Notes: generated from the letters alone by a model not told the origin. Shown: positions 51,910 to 60,489, numbered from the stretch's first letter. The stretch is 64,000 bases of DNA from Pseudomonas reactans (GCF_013385825.1 NZ_JACAPG010000014.1:124001-188000); one strand, 5' to 3'. Made by a program: numbers and translations.

Positions 51910-54399
51910 ATGGCAAACAACCTGGCGCTCGGTCTGGTCATCGGCGGCGTCGTCAGCTCCACCGTCGGCGCCGCCTTCAAGGACGTTGAAGGCCGCATCA
52001 AGAAGCTTGGCGAAACCGGCACCAAGGCCCGCGTGCTGCAGAGCACCATCGGCGACACCATCCGCTTGCGGGACGAATGGAAAAAGGCCCACGACACCGG
52101 TGCCGCCTCGGCCGGTGATCTGCTGAAAAAGCTGGAGAACAACCTCAAGACCCTGAAAGAGCAGGGTATTGAGGTCGGCAAACTGCGCAAGGAATATCAG
52201 GCCCTCGGCCAGGTAGCGCGTGGCGCCGAACTCAAGGCGCTGGGCCACACGCAGATCCAGCAGGGCAAAGAGGGGATGAAGAACTCCCTCGGCAAAGCGG
52301 CGGCGCTGACGGCGTCGTTGGCGATTCCGACCAAGGTTTCTGGTGATTACCAGGCGCAGATCCGCCAGATGTCGTTGTGGGCCCACACCGCCGGTACTGG
52401 CGACGAGGCCGAACTGGCAGCGAGCATCAGCAAGGTCGCGGCGGAGAAGGGCATCAGCCAGCAACTGCTGGCGAAGTCGGTCGGCGCCTTGATCGAAAAG
52501 GGCGTGGAATGGGATGTGGCCACCGCCTATGCCGGGCAGATCGCCGACCTGATCGACGGCCAGGGCATGGAGCCTGAAACCATCGCGACCCTGATCAACT
52601 CCTTCAAGGAGGCGGGAGTAAAGCAGGGCGACATGGCGGCGATGCTGGGCCAGGTAGCAGCGGCCGGTGACATCGGCGCGTTCGGCCCCAAAGACATGGC
52701 GCGGTATCTGCCGGCCATGCTCGGCAACATCAAGCGCCTGGGCATGGAAGGCCCCGAGGCGGTGCGCTTCCTCGGTGCCAGCCTGCAGTCGCAGTTCTCG
52801 CAAACGCAGGACGCGGCGGCGGCGGCCACCAACATGAACAACCTGCTCAACGCCGTGATCAGCAGCACCAGCCAGGAACGGTTCGCCAAGGAAGGCTACG
52901 ACCTGGCCGGCTCGATTCTCGCCGCGACGAAAAGCGGCAAGGCAGCCAACCCGGTCGATGCTTTTATCATGCTCAGCGAGCAGTTGATCAGGAAGCAGGA
53001 CCCGGCGAAGGCCAAGAAAATCGAGGCTCTCAAGGCCAAGATCAAGGCGTCGGCGGATGGCAGTGCCGAAGAGGAGCAGGCCATGATCGCCCTGACCGAA
53101 GCTGCCGGGTTGGCGAACATCGTCAGCGATCAAAGCGCCAGTGCGGGTCTGCTCGCGCAGATCAAATATGGCGACAAGATCAAAGCGGATATGTCGACCA
53201 TCAAGGACACGGATGGCAAGGCCAAGATCGAGGCAGACGCGGCGAAAGCGCGAGAAACGTCCAACCGGAAGTGGGCCTCCGCGACTGCCGGCATTGAATC
53301 ATCGATGACGCGTATCGGTGATGCTGTGCGGCCGCTGACGGACATTGCGGCGGATGGGCTGGCGAAAGTGGCGTACGGGCTTGGGGAGTTGGCTGGGAAG
53401 TTTCCGACAGTCATCAGTGGGGCGACGGTATTAGCCGGTGGCATTGTTGCACTGGGTACTGTCATGAGCGCGTACAAGATGGGCAAAGGCATGCTCAATG
53501 TCGCTCGAGGCTCGTTGATGGGTAACCCCAATATTCCGCAGAAAGTCATCGTGACCAATATGCCGGTTGGCGGGCTTGATGGTGGCGGGCTTGATAGCCA
53601 GGGCAAGAAAGGCCGAAGGGGGAAAGGTCGTAAAGGACGGGGCGGGCGGCCGGGGATTGCCAGTGTCGCATCCACGGTGCCGGTCGGAGCCACTGCCAGC
53701 CGACTTGCGCCGAGGGCCATGATGGGCAAGGGCCTCGGATTCGCCAAGGTAGGGGCGCCCATGGCGCTGATCGAGGCGGGGTTGATTGCTGCTGACACCT
53801 ATCAGAACGCCGAGACCCGCGACGAAAAAGCCGAGGGCTACGGCAACGCCGCCGGTACCTTAGCTGGCACGCTGGCCGGTGCTGCAGCTGGGGCCGCGAT
53901 TGGTTCGGTGGTGCCGGTGATCGGCACGGTGGTTGGCGGACTGATCGGCGGATTCCTCGGGAGTTGGGGCGGCGGTGAACTAGGTAGTGCGGTGGGCAAG
54001 GCTGCGTTTGGTGGGCCGGATGCCCCGATAGGACGTTTGGCTCAACCTTCGCCGTTACTGCTGCAGAAACCAAGCGGGCCGAGCATCTCCCGACTCGCGC
54101 AATTGGCGCCGACTCCTACCTCAGGCCCACTGATGGGAGATGTCGCTCGTTCGCTGGCAACGGCTCCACCAGCAGCGGCGGTGCCCGCATTGCTCAGTGC
54201 CGGTGCAGCAGCAAAGCCGGACCCTGCTCGCGTCGAACAGGCCTGGACGTTCGCCCCAACCATGCCGGTGACTGTGCAGGGCGACGTCAAGGATCCACGG
54301 CAACTGGCGCAGGAAATGATGCCGTACATGCGTCAGTTGTTCGAGGAGTTCAGCCGGGAGCAGGCGCGGCGCAATCTGTTCGATGCCCCTCATATTTAA
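51910..54399 (+). CDS. Tail tape measure protein
   Basis: An 829-residue protein: long N-terminal helical and coiled-coil part, the tape-measure core near residues 120-330 (EKGISQQLLAKSVGALIEKGVEW), then a Gly/Lys-rich basic stretch near 560-585. Glycine-zipper membrane-like helices follow near 640-690 (GAAAGAAIGSVVPVIGTVVGG), and an Ala/Pro-rich tail ends it. Its length sets the tail length. The zipper helices may enter the host membrane during DNA injection. Confidence 0.9.
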   Translation: MANNLALGLVIGGVVSSTVGAAFKDVEGRIKKLGETGTKARVLQSTIGDTIRLRDEWKKAHDTGAASAGDLLKKLENNLKTLKEQGIEVGKLRKEYQALGQVARGAELKALGHTQIQQGKEGMKNSLGKAAALTASLAIPTKVSGDYQAQIRQMSLWAHTAGTGDEAELAASISKVAAEKGISQQLLAKSVGALIEKGVEWDVATAYAGQIADLIDGQGMEPETIATLINSFKEAGVKQGDMAAMLGQVAAAGDIGAFGPKDMARYLPAMLGNIKRLGMEGPEAVRFLGASLQSQFSQTQDAAAAATNMNNLLNAVISSTSQERFAKEGYDLAGSILAATKSGKAANPVDAFIMLSEQLIRKQDPAKAKKIEALKAKIKASADGSAEEEQAMIALTEAAGLANIVSDQSASAGLLAQIKYGDKIKADMSTIKDTDGKAKIEADAAKARETSNRKWASATAGIESSMTRIGDAVRPLTDIAADGLAKVAYGLGELAGKFPTVISGATVLAGGIVALGTVMSAYKMGKGMLNVARGSLMGNPNIPQKVIVTNMPVGGLDGGGLDSQGKKGRRGKGRKGRGGRPGIASVASTVPVGATASRLAPRAMMGKGLGFAKVGAPMALIEAGLIAADTYQNAETRDEKAEGYGNAAGTLAGTLAGAAAGAAIGSVVPVIGTVVGGLIGGFLGSWGGGELGSAVGKAAFGGPDAPIGRLAQPSPLLLQKPSGPSISRLAQLAPTPTSGPLMGDVARSLATAPPAAAVPALLSAGAAAKPDPARVEQAWTFAPTMPVTVQGDVKDPRQLAQEMMPYMRQLFEEFSREQARRNLFDAPHI

Positions 54400-54408
54400 G
54401 GAGCTGTC

Positions 54409-55254
54409 ATGACTTACATGGAGCAACTGCAATCCGGCTTCAAATCCCTGGTTCAGGCCGGGGAGGCGGGTCGGCACAGCATTGACGATATGATCGGCCC
54501 GGTGAACGGGGCTATTAGCGAGATCAGTGGTGCAGCTGAGGAGATCGCCAGCTTGCCAGGTGTTCCGCCGGAGGTAGGTGCAAAGCTACAGCGCGTTATG
54601 CGTGGGATCGGAGCAGCTCAATCCAAAGTAGGGACTGTGCTCGCCACTTACAGCAAGGCTAGCCGTACTATGTCGGGCATTGATGAGCGTATGGGAACGC
54701 TGAAAGAGCAGGCTTACAGGGCAGCGACGGCAATCAATCAAATCGCGGGACAGATTGATCCTAGGTTGGCGAACATTATACCCACAAGCGCGTTGGCGCC
54801 GAATGCCACACCGATGGCGGAAGCGGTGAAGCCGTTTCCGCATCTGTTGATCCTGCAACCGCTGCAAACCAACACCCAACCGTTCTACTTCAACCTGGAC
54901 ACGGCGGCGTTTGATGAACTACGCCGGCAAACAGAGTTCCGCTGGGCCTCGCAAGAGCGCCTCAGTCGTCGGCCGGCGCAGCAGGCGGTGGGTATGGGCG
55001 AGGAGAAACTCAGCCTCAAGGGCACAATCTTCCCCGCGTTCAAAGGTGGACTTAAACAGCTGGATACCCTGCGCTCGATTGGCGCCCAGTTACTGCCGTT
55101 AAACCTGACCACAGGCTACGGCGTCGTGCTGGGCACCTGGTGCCTGCGCAGCCTGGAGGAAGAACAGGGCGCCCTGTTGGCCGGCGGGATCCCGCGCAAG
55201 CAAACCTTTAGTTTGGAGTTCACGCGCTATGGCGATGATATGCAGGACATCTGA
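54409..55254 (+). CDS. Tail protein U (gpU) with N-terminal extension
   Basis: A 281-residue protein. The last 150 residues match P2 gpU (HLLILQPLQTNTQPFYFNLD, FPAFKGGLKQLDTLRSIG, RKQTFSLEFTRYGDD). The first 130 are an extra Ala-rich helical domain with no match I recognise, and their base use is slightly more AT-rich than the gpU half. P2 gpU alone is about 160 residues. The end overlaps gpX by 26 bases. Confidence 0.85.
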   Translation: MTYMEQLQSGFKSLVQAGEAGRHSIDDMIGPVNGAISEISGAAEEIASLPGVPPEVGAKLQRVMRGIGAAQSKVGTVLATYSKASRTMSGIDERMGTLKEQAYRAATAINQIAGQIDPRLANIIPTSALAPNATPMAEAVKPFPHLLILQPLQTNTQPFYFNLDTAAFDELRRQTEFRWASQERLSRRPAQQAVGMGEEKLSLKGTIFPAFKGGLKQLDTLRSIGAQLLPLNLTTGYGVVLGTWCLRSLEEEQGALLAGGIPRKQTFSLEFTRYGDDMQDI

Positions 55255-55435
55255 CGGGGATCTGCTGGACACGTTGTGCTACCAGCATTACGGACATTTG
55301 AATGGCACGGTCGAGGCAGTGCTGATGGCGAATCGGTTGTTGGCGGATGAGCCGCAGCCGTTGCGCACGGGGCTGTTGATCACCTTACCCGACATCGAGC
55401 AGCAGACGGTGGAACAGGTGCAGTTATGGGATTGA
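55229..55435 (+). CDS. Tail protein X (gpX)
   Basis: A 68-residue LysM-like protein of the P2 gpX family (DLLDTLCYQHYGHLNGTVEAVL). It is thought to bind the peptidoglycan or tail tube at the baseplate. Overlaps gpU by 26 bases in another frame. Confidence 0.9.
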   Translation: MAMICRTSDGDLLDTLCYQHYGHLNGTVEAVLMANRLLADEPQPLRTGLLITLPDIEQQTVEQVQLWD

Positions 55436-55451
55436 GTCTCGGGGAGCATGT

Positions 55452-56495
55452 ATGAAACCCATCTTTCAGATTATCGCTGACGGGGCTGATATCACGGCCT
55501 TGATCAACGACCGTCTGCTGCTGTTGCGCACATTGGACAAGCCAGGCATGGAATCGGACGAATTCGAGTTGCGCATCGATGACCGCGATGGCGCGGTCGC
55601 ACTCCCCAAAAAAGGGGCTGCGATACAGGTCTTCCTGGGCTACCACAGCAAAGCACTGGCCCGCTTGGGCCGCTATACCGTCGACGACATCGAAGTCTCC
55701 GGCCCGCCCGACACCTTGGTCATTCGCGGAAAGGCCAGCGATATGCGAGGCAGCGGCAAGACGACCCGTAGCGGTAGTTGGGAAAATGTGCCGCTGTCCA
55801 AGATCGTCAGCGACATTGCCACACGCAACGGCTGGAAGCCTGAATGCCCGGTGACTACGTCCGTGCCCAGGGCCGACCAGATGAACGAGTCGGATTACAA
55901 CTTCATCACCCGGTTCGCCAAGGACCATGACTGCACGGCCAAGGTCGCCGACGGCAAGCTGCTGGTGCTGCCACGTCAAAGCGGGCAGACAGCCAGCGGC
56001 AAGAGCCTGCCGGCGATCACCATTCGCCGCAGTGACGTAAGCCGTTGGCAGTTTCGCTTCACCGACCGCACCACTCAGAAGGCCGTCAAGACCAACTACC
56101 AGGACAAAAAAACCGGTGAACTGGTGAACCTGACCTTGGACAACGACGACGCGCCTGCAGGGCTGCCGCCCGTTCATACCGATCGGCATATCCATCCGAA
56201 CAAATCCGCCGCTGAGCAGGCGGCCAAAGCACGACTCGCGGCTTTCAACCGCTCAACCGCTGAGGTTCGGCTGGAGATGGTAGGGCGCACCGATCTGTTT
56301 GCTGAGCGGCAAATCAACGCGCAGGGCTTCAAGGAAGGTTTGGACGGCGAGTTTCTTGTCGACTCGGTGGAGCAGGTATTCACCCAGTCCGGCTGGAGCA
56401 CCACAGTGGAATGCAACGCAGGGAAGAAGGGTAAGGCCAAGGCGGCCGGTAAGAAAACGAAGAAGTCCAAGGAGGTCAAAGTCCTGGAGTTGTAA
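55452..56495 (+). CDS. Late control protein D (gpD), baseplate hub
   Basis: A 347-residue protein of the P2 gpD family, structural hub of the baseplate (ITALINDRLLLLRTLDKPG start, TIRRSDVSRWQFRF middle). The tail is Lys-rich (GKKGKAKAAGKKTKKSK). In P2 the hub works with gpV and gpU; the name 'late control' is historic. Confidence 0.9.
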   Translation: MKPIFQIIADGADITALINDRLLLLRTLDKPGMESDEFELRIDDRDGAVALPKKGAAIQVFLGYHSKALARLGRYTVDDIEVSGPPDTLVIRGKASDMRGSGKTTRSGSWENVPLSKIVSDIATRNGWKPECPVTTSVPRADQMNESDYNFITRFAKDHDCTAKVADGKLLVLPRQSGQTASGKSLPAITIRRSDVSRWQFRFTDRTTQKAVKTNYQDKKTGELVNLTLDNDDAPAGLPPVHTDRHIHPNKSAAEQAAKARLAAFNRSTAEVRLEMVGRTDLFAERQINAQGFKEGLDGEFLVDSVEQVFTQSGWSTTVECNAGKKGKAKAAGKKTKKSKEVKVLEL

Positions 56496-56520
56496 CTGGC
56501 CATACCCGCTTCACCACCCG

Positions 56521-56544
56521 CCGCCATCGAGCGGTCTTTTTTTT
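56521..56544 (+). terminator. Short hairpin with long T run before the endolysin gene
   Basis: Stem CCGC/GCGG with a 6-base loop (one more G-T pair possible), followed by CTTTTTTTT. The stem ends 25 bases before the endolysin ATG. The stem is short, so it may be only partly effective. Confidence 0.6.
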
Positions 56545-56559
56545 GCCTGGGAAAAAGCG

Positions 56560-57123
56560 ATGTCCATCACCGAGCAACAAGTCCAACGCATCATGCCCAA
56601 CGCCCGCCGACAAGCGGGCGTTTTTGTATCCGCGCTAAACGCGGCCATGACCAATCGCAGGATCGATACACCCAAGCGCCAGGCAGCCTTCCTTGCCCAG
56701 GTCGGGCACGAGTCCGGCCAACTGCAGTACGTACGCGAACTGGGAGGCGATAAATACCTCAGCAAGTACGACACCGGTCCACTGGCTGCAAAGCTGGGGA
56801 ACACGCCCGCTGCTGATGGTGACGGACAGCGGTATCGCGGCCGTGGGCTGATCCAGATCACCGGCCACGACAACTATCTGCGCTGCAGCCTGGCGCTGTT
56901 CGGCGACGAGCGACTGCTGCGCACGCCGGAGCTGCTGGAGCTACCGCAATGGGCGGCAGAGTCTGCAGCGTGGTTCTGGTCCGCGAACGGCTTGAACATG
57001 CTCGCGGATCAAGACCAGTTCAACACCATCACCCGCCGGATCAATGGCGGACTTAACGGCCTGGAAGATCGTCTGCAACTGTGGGCCAGGGCGAGGGCGG
57101 TATTATGCGTCTCTTCGACCTGA
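56560..57123 (+). CDS. Endolysin, glycoside hydrolase family 19
   Basis: A 187-residue chitinase-like GH19 lysozyme, without signal peptide. Catalytic Glu51 (VGHESGQ) and the RGRGLIQITG substrate-binding segment at 94-103 are present. It cleaves the peptidoglycan glycan strand and depends on the holin to reach it. Its end overlaps the Rz gene by 19 bases. Confidence 0.92.
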   Translation: MSITEQQVQRIMPNARRQAGVFVSALNAAMTNRRIDTPKRQAAFLAQVGHESGQLQYVRELGGDKYLSKYDTGPLAAKLGNTPAADGDGQRYRGRGLIQITGHDNYLRCSLALFGDERLLRTPELLELPQWAAESAAWFWSANGLNMLADQDQFNTITRRINGGLNGLEDRLQLWARARAVLCVSST

Positions 57124-57647
57124 TCCCCGCGCAGTTCCGCATCGCTGCCATTGCATTGCTGCTGGTGGGATTGGCCGCTGGCTCTGCTGCATTAGCCTGG
57201 ACCGTTCAAGGCTGGCGTTGCGGCGAGCAATTGGAGCGCCAGGCCCGACTGCATTCGGACACCCTCAAAGAGTTGTCACTGGCCTCTGCCGCCTTACAGC
57301 GTAATGTGCAGGACAAGCGCTTTGCCCTCGAGCAGCGCCTGCAGAACAAAGATGAAATTCACCACAAGGAATTGATCGATGAGCAAATCAAGCAGGCTCG
57401 TCTGCGTGATCGCCTGGCTACTGCTGATCTGCGGCTGTCAGTCATACTCGCCACCACCGACGCCGCCAGCAGCGGTTCACTGCCAACCACCACCACCCCC
57501 GGCCGCGTGGTTCATGGCCCCACAAGAGCCCAACTTGACCCAGCGCATGCTCAACGAATTATCGGAATCACCGATACCGGTGACCAAGGATTGATCGCCC
57601 TGCGGGCCTGCCAGGCCTATGCAAAAGAAGTCTCAACACCGAAGTAA
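57105..57647 (+). CDS. Rz-like inner-membrane spanin
   Basis: A 180-residue protein with one N-terminal membrane helix (about 12-34) and a long periplasmic coiled coil (QARLHSDTLKELSLASAALQ and on). This is the i-spanin plan. It fuses inner and outer membranes in the last step of lysis together with the nested Rz1. ATG 57105 has GAGGGCGG upstream and is preferred over a start eight codons earlier. Confidence 0.83.
   Translation: MRLFDLIPAQFRIAAIALLLVGLAAGSAALAWTVQGWRCGEQLERQARLHSDTLKELSLASAALQRNVQDKRFALEQRLQNKDEIHHKELIDEQIKQARLRDRLATADLRLSVILATTDAASSGSLPTTTTPGRVVHGPTRAQLDPAHAQRIIGITDTGDQGLIALRACQAYAKEVSTPK
57379..57594 (+). CDS. Rz1-like outer-membrane lipoprotein spanin, nested in Rz
   Basis: A 71-residue lipoprotein encoded wholly inside the Rz gene in the +1 frame. 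Signal with lipobox ending at Cys20 (LLLICGC), then a Pro-rich stretch (YSPPPTPP, QPPPPPAA). These are the marks of Rz1 o-spanins. Such embedded pairs are known from lambda. Confidence 0.85.
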   Translation: MSKSSRLVCVIAWLLLICGCQSYSPPPTPPAAVHCQPPPPPAAWFMAPQEPNLTQRMLNELSESPIPVTKD

Positions 57648-57722
57648 AAGGAGCGGCCGGACAGGACGCGTCAACATCTAGCCCGGCCACCTTCACCGCA
57701 GATTGTCCCTGCAAGTAACCTG

Positions 57723-57896
57723 ATGCGTGTGGCGCGGGCGCCCGACCTGGCAAAATTAGACTTGGCCCTAGAGCATGCGGAGGGTTTTGTGGAAGGTGTG
57801 GAAGCCTCACGCGCAATAAACTCGGCTGCCATCCAAGAGTTGTTCGTGGTCTTGGAGCGTGCAGGTTCGGCTCGTCGTGAAGAACTGGCGACATGA
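57723..57896 (+). CDS. Small phage protein, paralogue of the next gene
   Basis: A 57-residue protein (MRVARAPDLAKLDLALEHAE...). The segment EGFVEGVEASRAINSAAIQE matches the pattern of the next gene's QGFVEGLELVQALNTATIEA, so the two are tandem duplicates. It lacks the first 25 residues present in the longer copy and has a weak ribosome site. Function unknown. Confidence 0.5.
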   Translation: MRVARAPDLAKLDLALEHAEGFVEGVEASRAINSAAIQELFVVLERAGSARREELAT

Positions 57897-57925
57897 TTGT
57901 CAGTCGCAGGGCCTGAGGAATCACC

Positions 57926-58171
57926 ATGAGAATTTTGGATGGTTTGGGCGTCGTCAATTTGCCGCCTTCGATTCGCACCCGCGCTACCGATCACTTTGCA
58001 AAGCTGATACTTGCAGAAAACCCGCACGCATTGCTTTTGGTTAAGGTGCAGGCGCAAGGTTTTGTTGAAGGGCTTGAGCTAGTCCAAGCGCTGAACACCG
58101 CTACCATTGAAGCTATGTATTTAGCGATCGATCACGTGGCGTCTGGTCGTTTGAAAGAGCTTTTAATGTGA
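57926..58171 (+). CDS. Small phage protein downstream of the lysis genes
   Basis: An 81-residue helical protein (MRILDGLGVVNLPPSIR start) with a good GAGGAATCACC ribosome site. Paralogue of the 57-residue protein before it. It is the last gene of the late operon. I know no function. Confidence 0.6.
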   Translation: MRILDGLGVVNLPPSIRTRATDHFAKLILAENPHALLLVKVQAQGFVEGLELVQALNTATIEAMYLAIDHVASGRLKELLM

Positions 58172-58497
58172 TCGGTGAGGCGATTCATCCATATCTAGGG
58201 CCGAAGCCCGCATTCGCGGTTTATGGGCGACATACAAATATGTCAAACGCGTGAAGCCTTCGCTATTCCAGCCTGTTTCGTTGGCCAACGAAGCGGAATT
58301 ATCAATATTCCCAATCTCTAAGAGAGCACGATTTCTTTACGTATACACAAACGTTGGGCTCCCAACGGCGGATTGGCGGCTGTCAGATCCTTGATACGGG
58401 CGGAGCCATGGCGCCCGCTCAGCCCGTCCAGGTGAGGGCTCTGGTCCTTGCAGCGACCAATTCCCGAACGGCGAAAAATGAAAAGACAAAAAAATAG
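58172..58497. other. Non-coding region at the end of the phage late operon
   Basis: No supported gene in 326 bases. Contains a perfect 16-bp palindrome TTCGTTGGCCAACGAA at 58277-58292 and a perfect 7-bp hairpin CGTTGGG/CCCAACG at 58352-58367. GC content falls at the right end. No copy of the tRNA-Cys 3' sequence is seen here, which would have marked attR. Confidence 0.5.
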
Positions 58498-58535
58498 ACC
58501 AATATGGTTGGAAAAATACCAATATGGTTTATGAT
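58498..58535 (+). promoter_or_regulatory. Paired operator-promoter of the first lipoprotein gene
   Basis: Two copies of ACCAATATGGTT (58498-58509, 58518-58529), 20 bases apart, each containing the palindrome ACCA-NNN-TGGT. They frame a promoter: TTGGAA (58508-58513), 16 bases, TATGAT (58530-58535). The same design recurs at 61379. Confidence 0.7.
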
Positions 58536-58622
58536 GCGTCTGCAGCCCGCCTCAGCCGACTTGAACTGGCTTAACAATGACCTCAATCTGAGGAAGGTGG
58601 GGCCTACTACACGGAGAGCTTC

Positions 58623-58973
58623 ATGCAATCAACACTAGCCGCTGCAATATTGTCACTGTGTGCATTTTTGCTCCTTATTGGCTGCTCATCAGTTTCAGAA
58701 GCTACGGAAGACAAGCAGAAAAACGTCGGACAATACTATGTCCAAAGTGGGTACATCTATGGGCCGGAGATGTCTGGCAAATATTACATTTTAAATAGGT
58801 ACATATACGGCCCAAAAAATGGAGGTGTTTATTATCTACCAGCAGACTATGACCCAAAGAAATTTGGCCCGTTTTATATCTGGGGACCTAAGAAGGGTGG
58901 GCAATATTATATTCAAGGCAATTATATTTTCGGGCCACCTGGAGATTTACCATGGATGACAAGTGACGAGTAA
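58623..58973 (+). CDS. Lipoprotein with Tyr/Gly-Pro repeats
   Basis: A 116-residue lipoprotein: signal with lipobox LLLIGC ending at Cys21. The mature part is built from repeats of about 16 residues with the pattern G-x-YY-V/I...Y-I-Y/F-GP (units at 36-48, 52-64, 68-, 93-105). The repeats are Tyr-rich and probably all-beta. No family recognised. AT-rich and separate from the phage operon; driven by the paired-operator promoter. Could be a lysogenic conversion surface protein. Confidence 0.7.
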   Translation: MQSTLAAAILSLCAFLLLIGCSSVSEATEDKQKNVGQYYVQSGYIYGPEMSGKYYILNRYIYGPKNGGVYYLPADYDPKKFGPFYIWGPKKGGQYYIQGNYIFGPPGDLPWMTSDE

Positions 58974-59174
58974 ATTAGCCGCTAGCGATGCCAACTAAAC
59001 ATATCTAATCGAATGACTCCGATCTTTTGTAGACTTGTCGTTGAGCTTAGCTTATTGCACATACAGCTCTACCAATTAGAAGTAAAAACGAATACTTTTA
59101 TTTATTAAGATTTTTGCGCGCTCGCATTGCTGTTAATTAAATAAATCTATTTGCTGTAGTAGAATGGAGTTCTT

Positions 59175-59798
59175 ATGGTTTTTAAGAGTGCGATTTCAAT
59201 TGTCAAGCATCACTATAAAGCTTTCTTAATTTTAAACTTTATTTTTTACGGGCTTTTTGTAATTAGTTTCTGTTTGACATTGATTGTACCTGAACTACAA
59301 GGCTACGTTAAACCAAGTATTGATCAGGCATATATCGAAGAAGGAGTGTTAAAAACGGTCGCGGATGCATATGGTGGAAAAAACTTAGTCTTAGCAGTGA
59401 CTTTAACCTTCGTCGTCAATCTAAGCGTCGCTATCGGATTAACGACTCTGCCGTCTCTCATAATTCCGTTTGTGGGAATTTTAGCTATCTTTCACCGTGC
59501 GATATTATGGGGAGTTATGTTCGCTCCCGTTGGGCCATACCCAGAAACGCTCATCCCTCACTCAATGACCCTTGTGATCGAAGGCCAAGCCTACATCCTG
59601 GCCGCGTTCGCAGCTTACGTCCATGGGCGATCGTTTTTTTGGTCAGATCGGTACGGTGTGCTTTCGCTGGGTGGTTACAAGGAGGGATTGGTATCAAGCC
59701 TCCATGTCTATTACTTGGTGGTTCTCACGCTTCTGATAGCGGCGGTCTACGAAGGCATTGAGGTCATTTATTTCATACCGCTCTTCCTTAATTCTTGA
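59175..59798 (+). CDS. SpoIIM-like multi-pass membrane protein
   Basis: A 207-residue protein with about five hydrophobic segments. The layout and the segments IFHRAILWGVMFAPVGPYP and LVIEGQAYILAAFAAYVHG resemble the stage II sporulation protein M (DUF95) family of general bacterial membrane proteins. Its substrate or role is unknown. GGAG precedes the ATG by 5 bases. Strongly AT-rich at the 5' half. It ends 48 bases before the TetR gene, so both may be one unit. Confidence 0.62.
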   Translation: MVFKSAISIVKHHYKAFLILNFIFYGLFVISFCLTLIVPELQGYVKPSIDQAYIEEGVLKTVADAYGGKNLVLAVTLTFVVNLSVAIGLTTLPSLIIPFVGILAIFHRAILWGVMFAPVGPYPETLIPHSMTLVIEGQAYILAAFAAYVHGRSFFWSDRYGVLSLGGYKEGLVSSLHVYYLVVLTLLIAAVYEGIEVIYFIPLFLNS

Positions 59799-59846
59799 GA
59801 AAATTGGAAGATGGGCATTGTATTCCTAGAATTTCAGCTCAATACA

Positions 59847-60404
59847 ATGCCCAGACTGACCAAATCCGAAATAGACGCCGAGATCATAGACAGAGCCGCT
59901 GGGCTGTTTGCCAAGCATGGTTTCGAACACACCTCGCTGCAGCAGATCGCGGATGCTGTGAATTATTCGAAAGCAGGATTGCTTCATCACTACCCGAGCA
60001 AGAAGGCCATTTACGAAAAAGCGCTTAGCACCGGCGTTGATCAAATGCGAGCGGTGCTCGCCCAGGTCGAAGGTGCTCCGATAGGCAAGGAGCGTGATCT
60101 TGCTGTCGTCGAAGCAATGATCCAGATGGCGCTCGACTGGCCTGGATTGTCAGCATTTACGAACCAGCTCACTCAAAATGAGCAGAACATCGAGCCAGCT
60201 TTGACCGAAATGGGCTTGATAATGTACTCGGCACTGGGGATCGATACTGCGTCTATAAGTATAGATCGCATGATTCGAGTGACAGTCGCATTTACTGGGC
60301 TGGGTGTTACAGCTGCGCTCTCTGCTCGTTTAGATCTAAAGCGTGAATGGCGACCCTATATCGTCCAAACCGCAATGGAAGCACTTGGTCACGGTGATAG
60401 ATAA
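59847..60404 (+). CDS. TetR family transcriptional regulator
   Basis: A 185-residue TetR regulator: helix-turn-helix in about residues 5-55 (GLFAKHGFEHTSLQQIADAV, then HHYPSKKAIYEKAL) and a helical ligand domain. ATG 59847 gives a typical N-terminus (MPRLTKSEID); an ATG 12 codons earlier has a GGAAG directly adjacent, too close to be a normal site. It is the only clear regulator in the right-hand accessory region and a candidate to bind the ACCA-NNN-TGGT operators, but this is unproven. Confidence 0.8.
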   Translation: MPRLTKSEIDAEIIDRAAGLFAKHGFEHTSLQQIADAVNYSKAGLLHHYPSKKAIYEKALSTGVDQMRAVLAQVEGAPIGKERDLAVVEAMIQMALDWPGLSAFTNQLTQNEQNIEPALTEMGLIMYSALGIDTASISIDRMIRVTVAFTGLGVTAALSARLDLKREWRPYIVQTAMEALGHGDR

Positions 60405-60489
60405 AAAATTAAATGCGGATCATCAGAGAATTTGTTTTCTTTGATATCCCATATTTACGAAGACATTCTTTCCATTTTAGGGGAACTGT

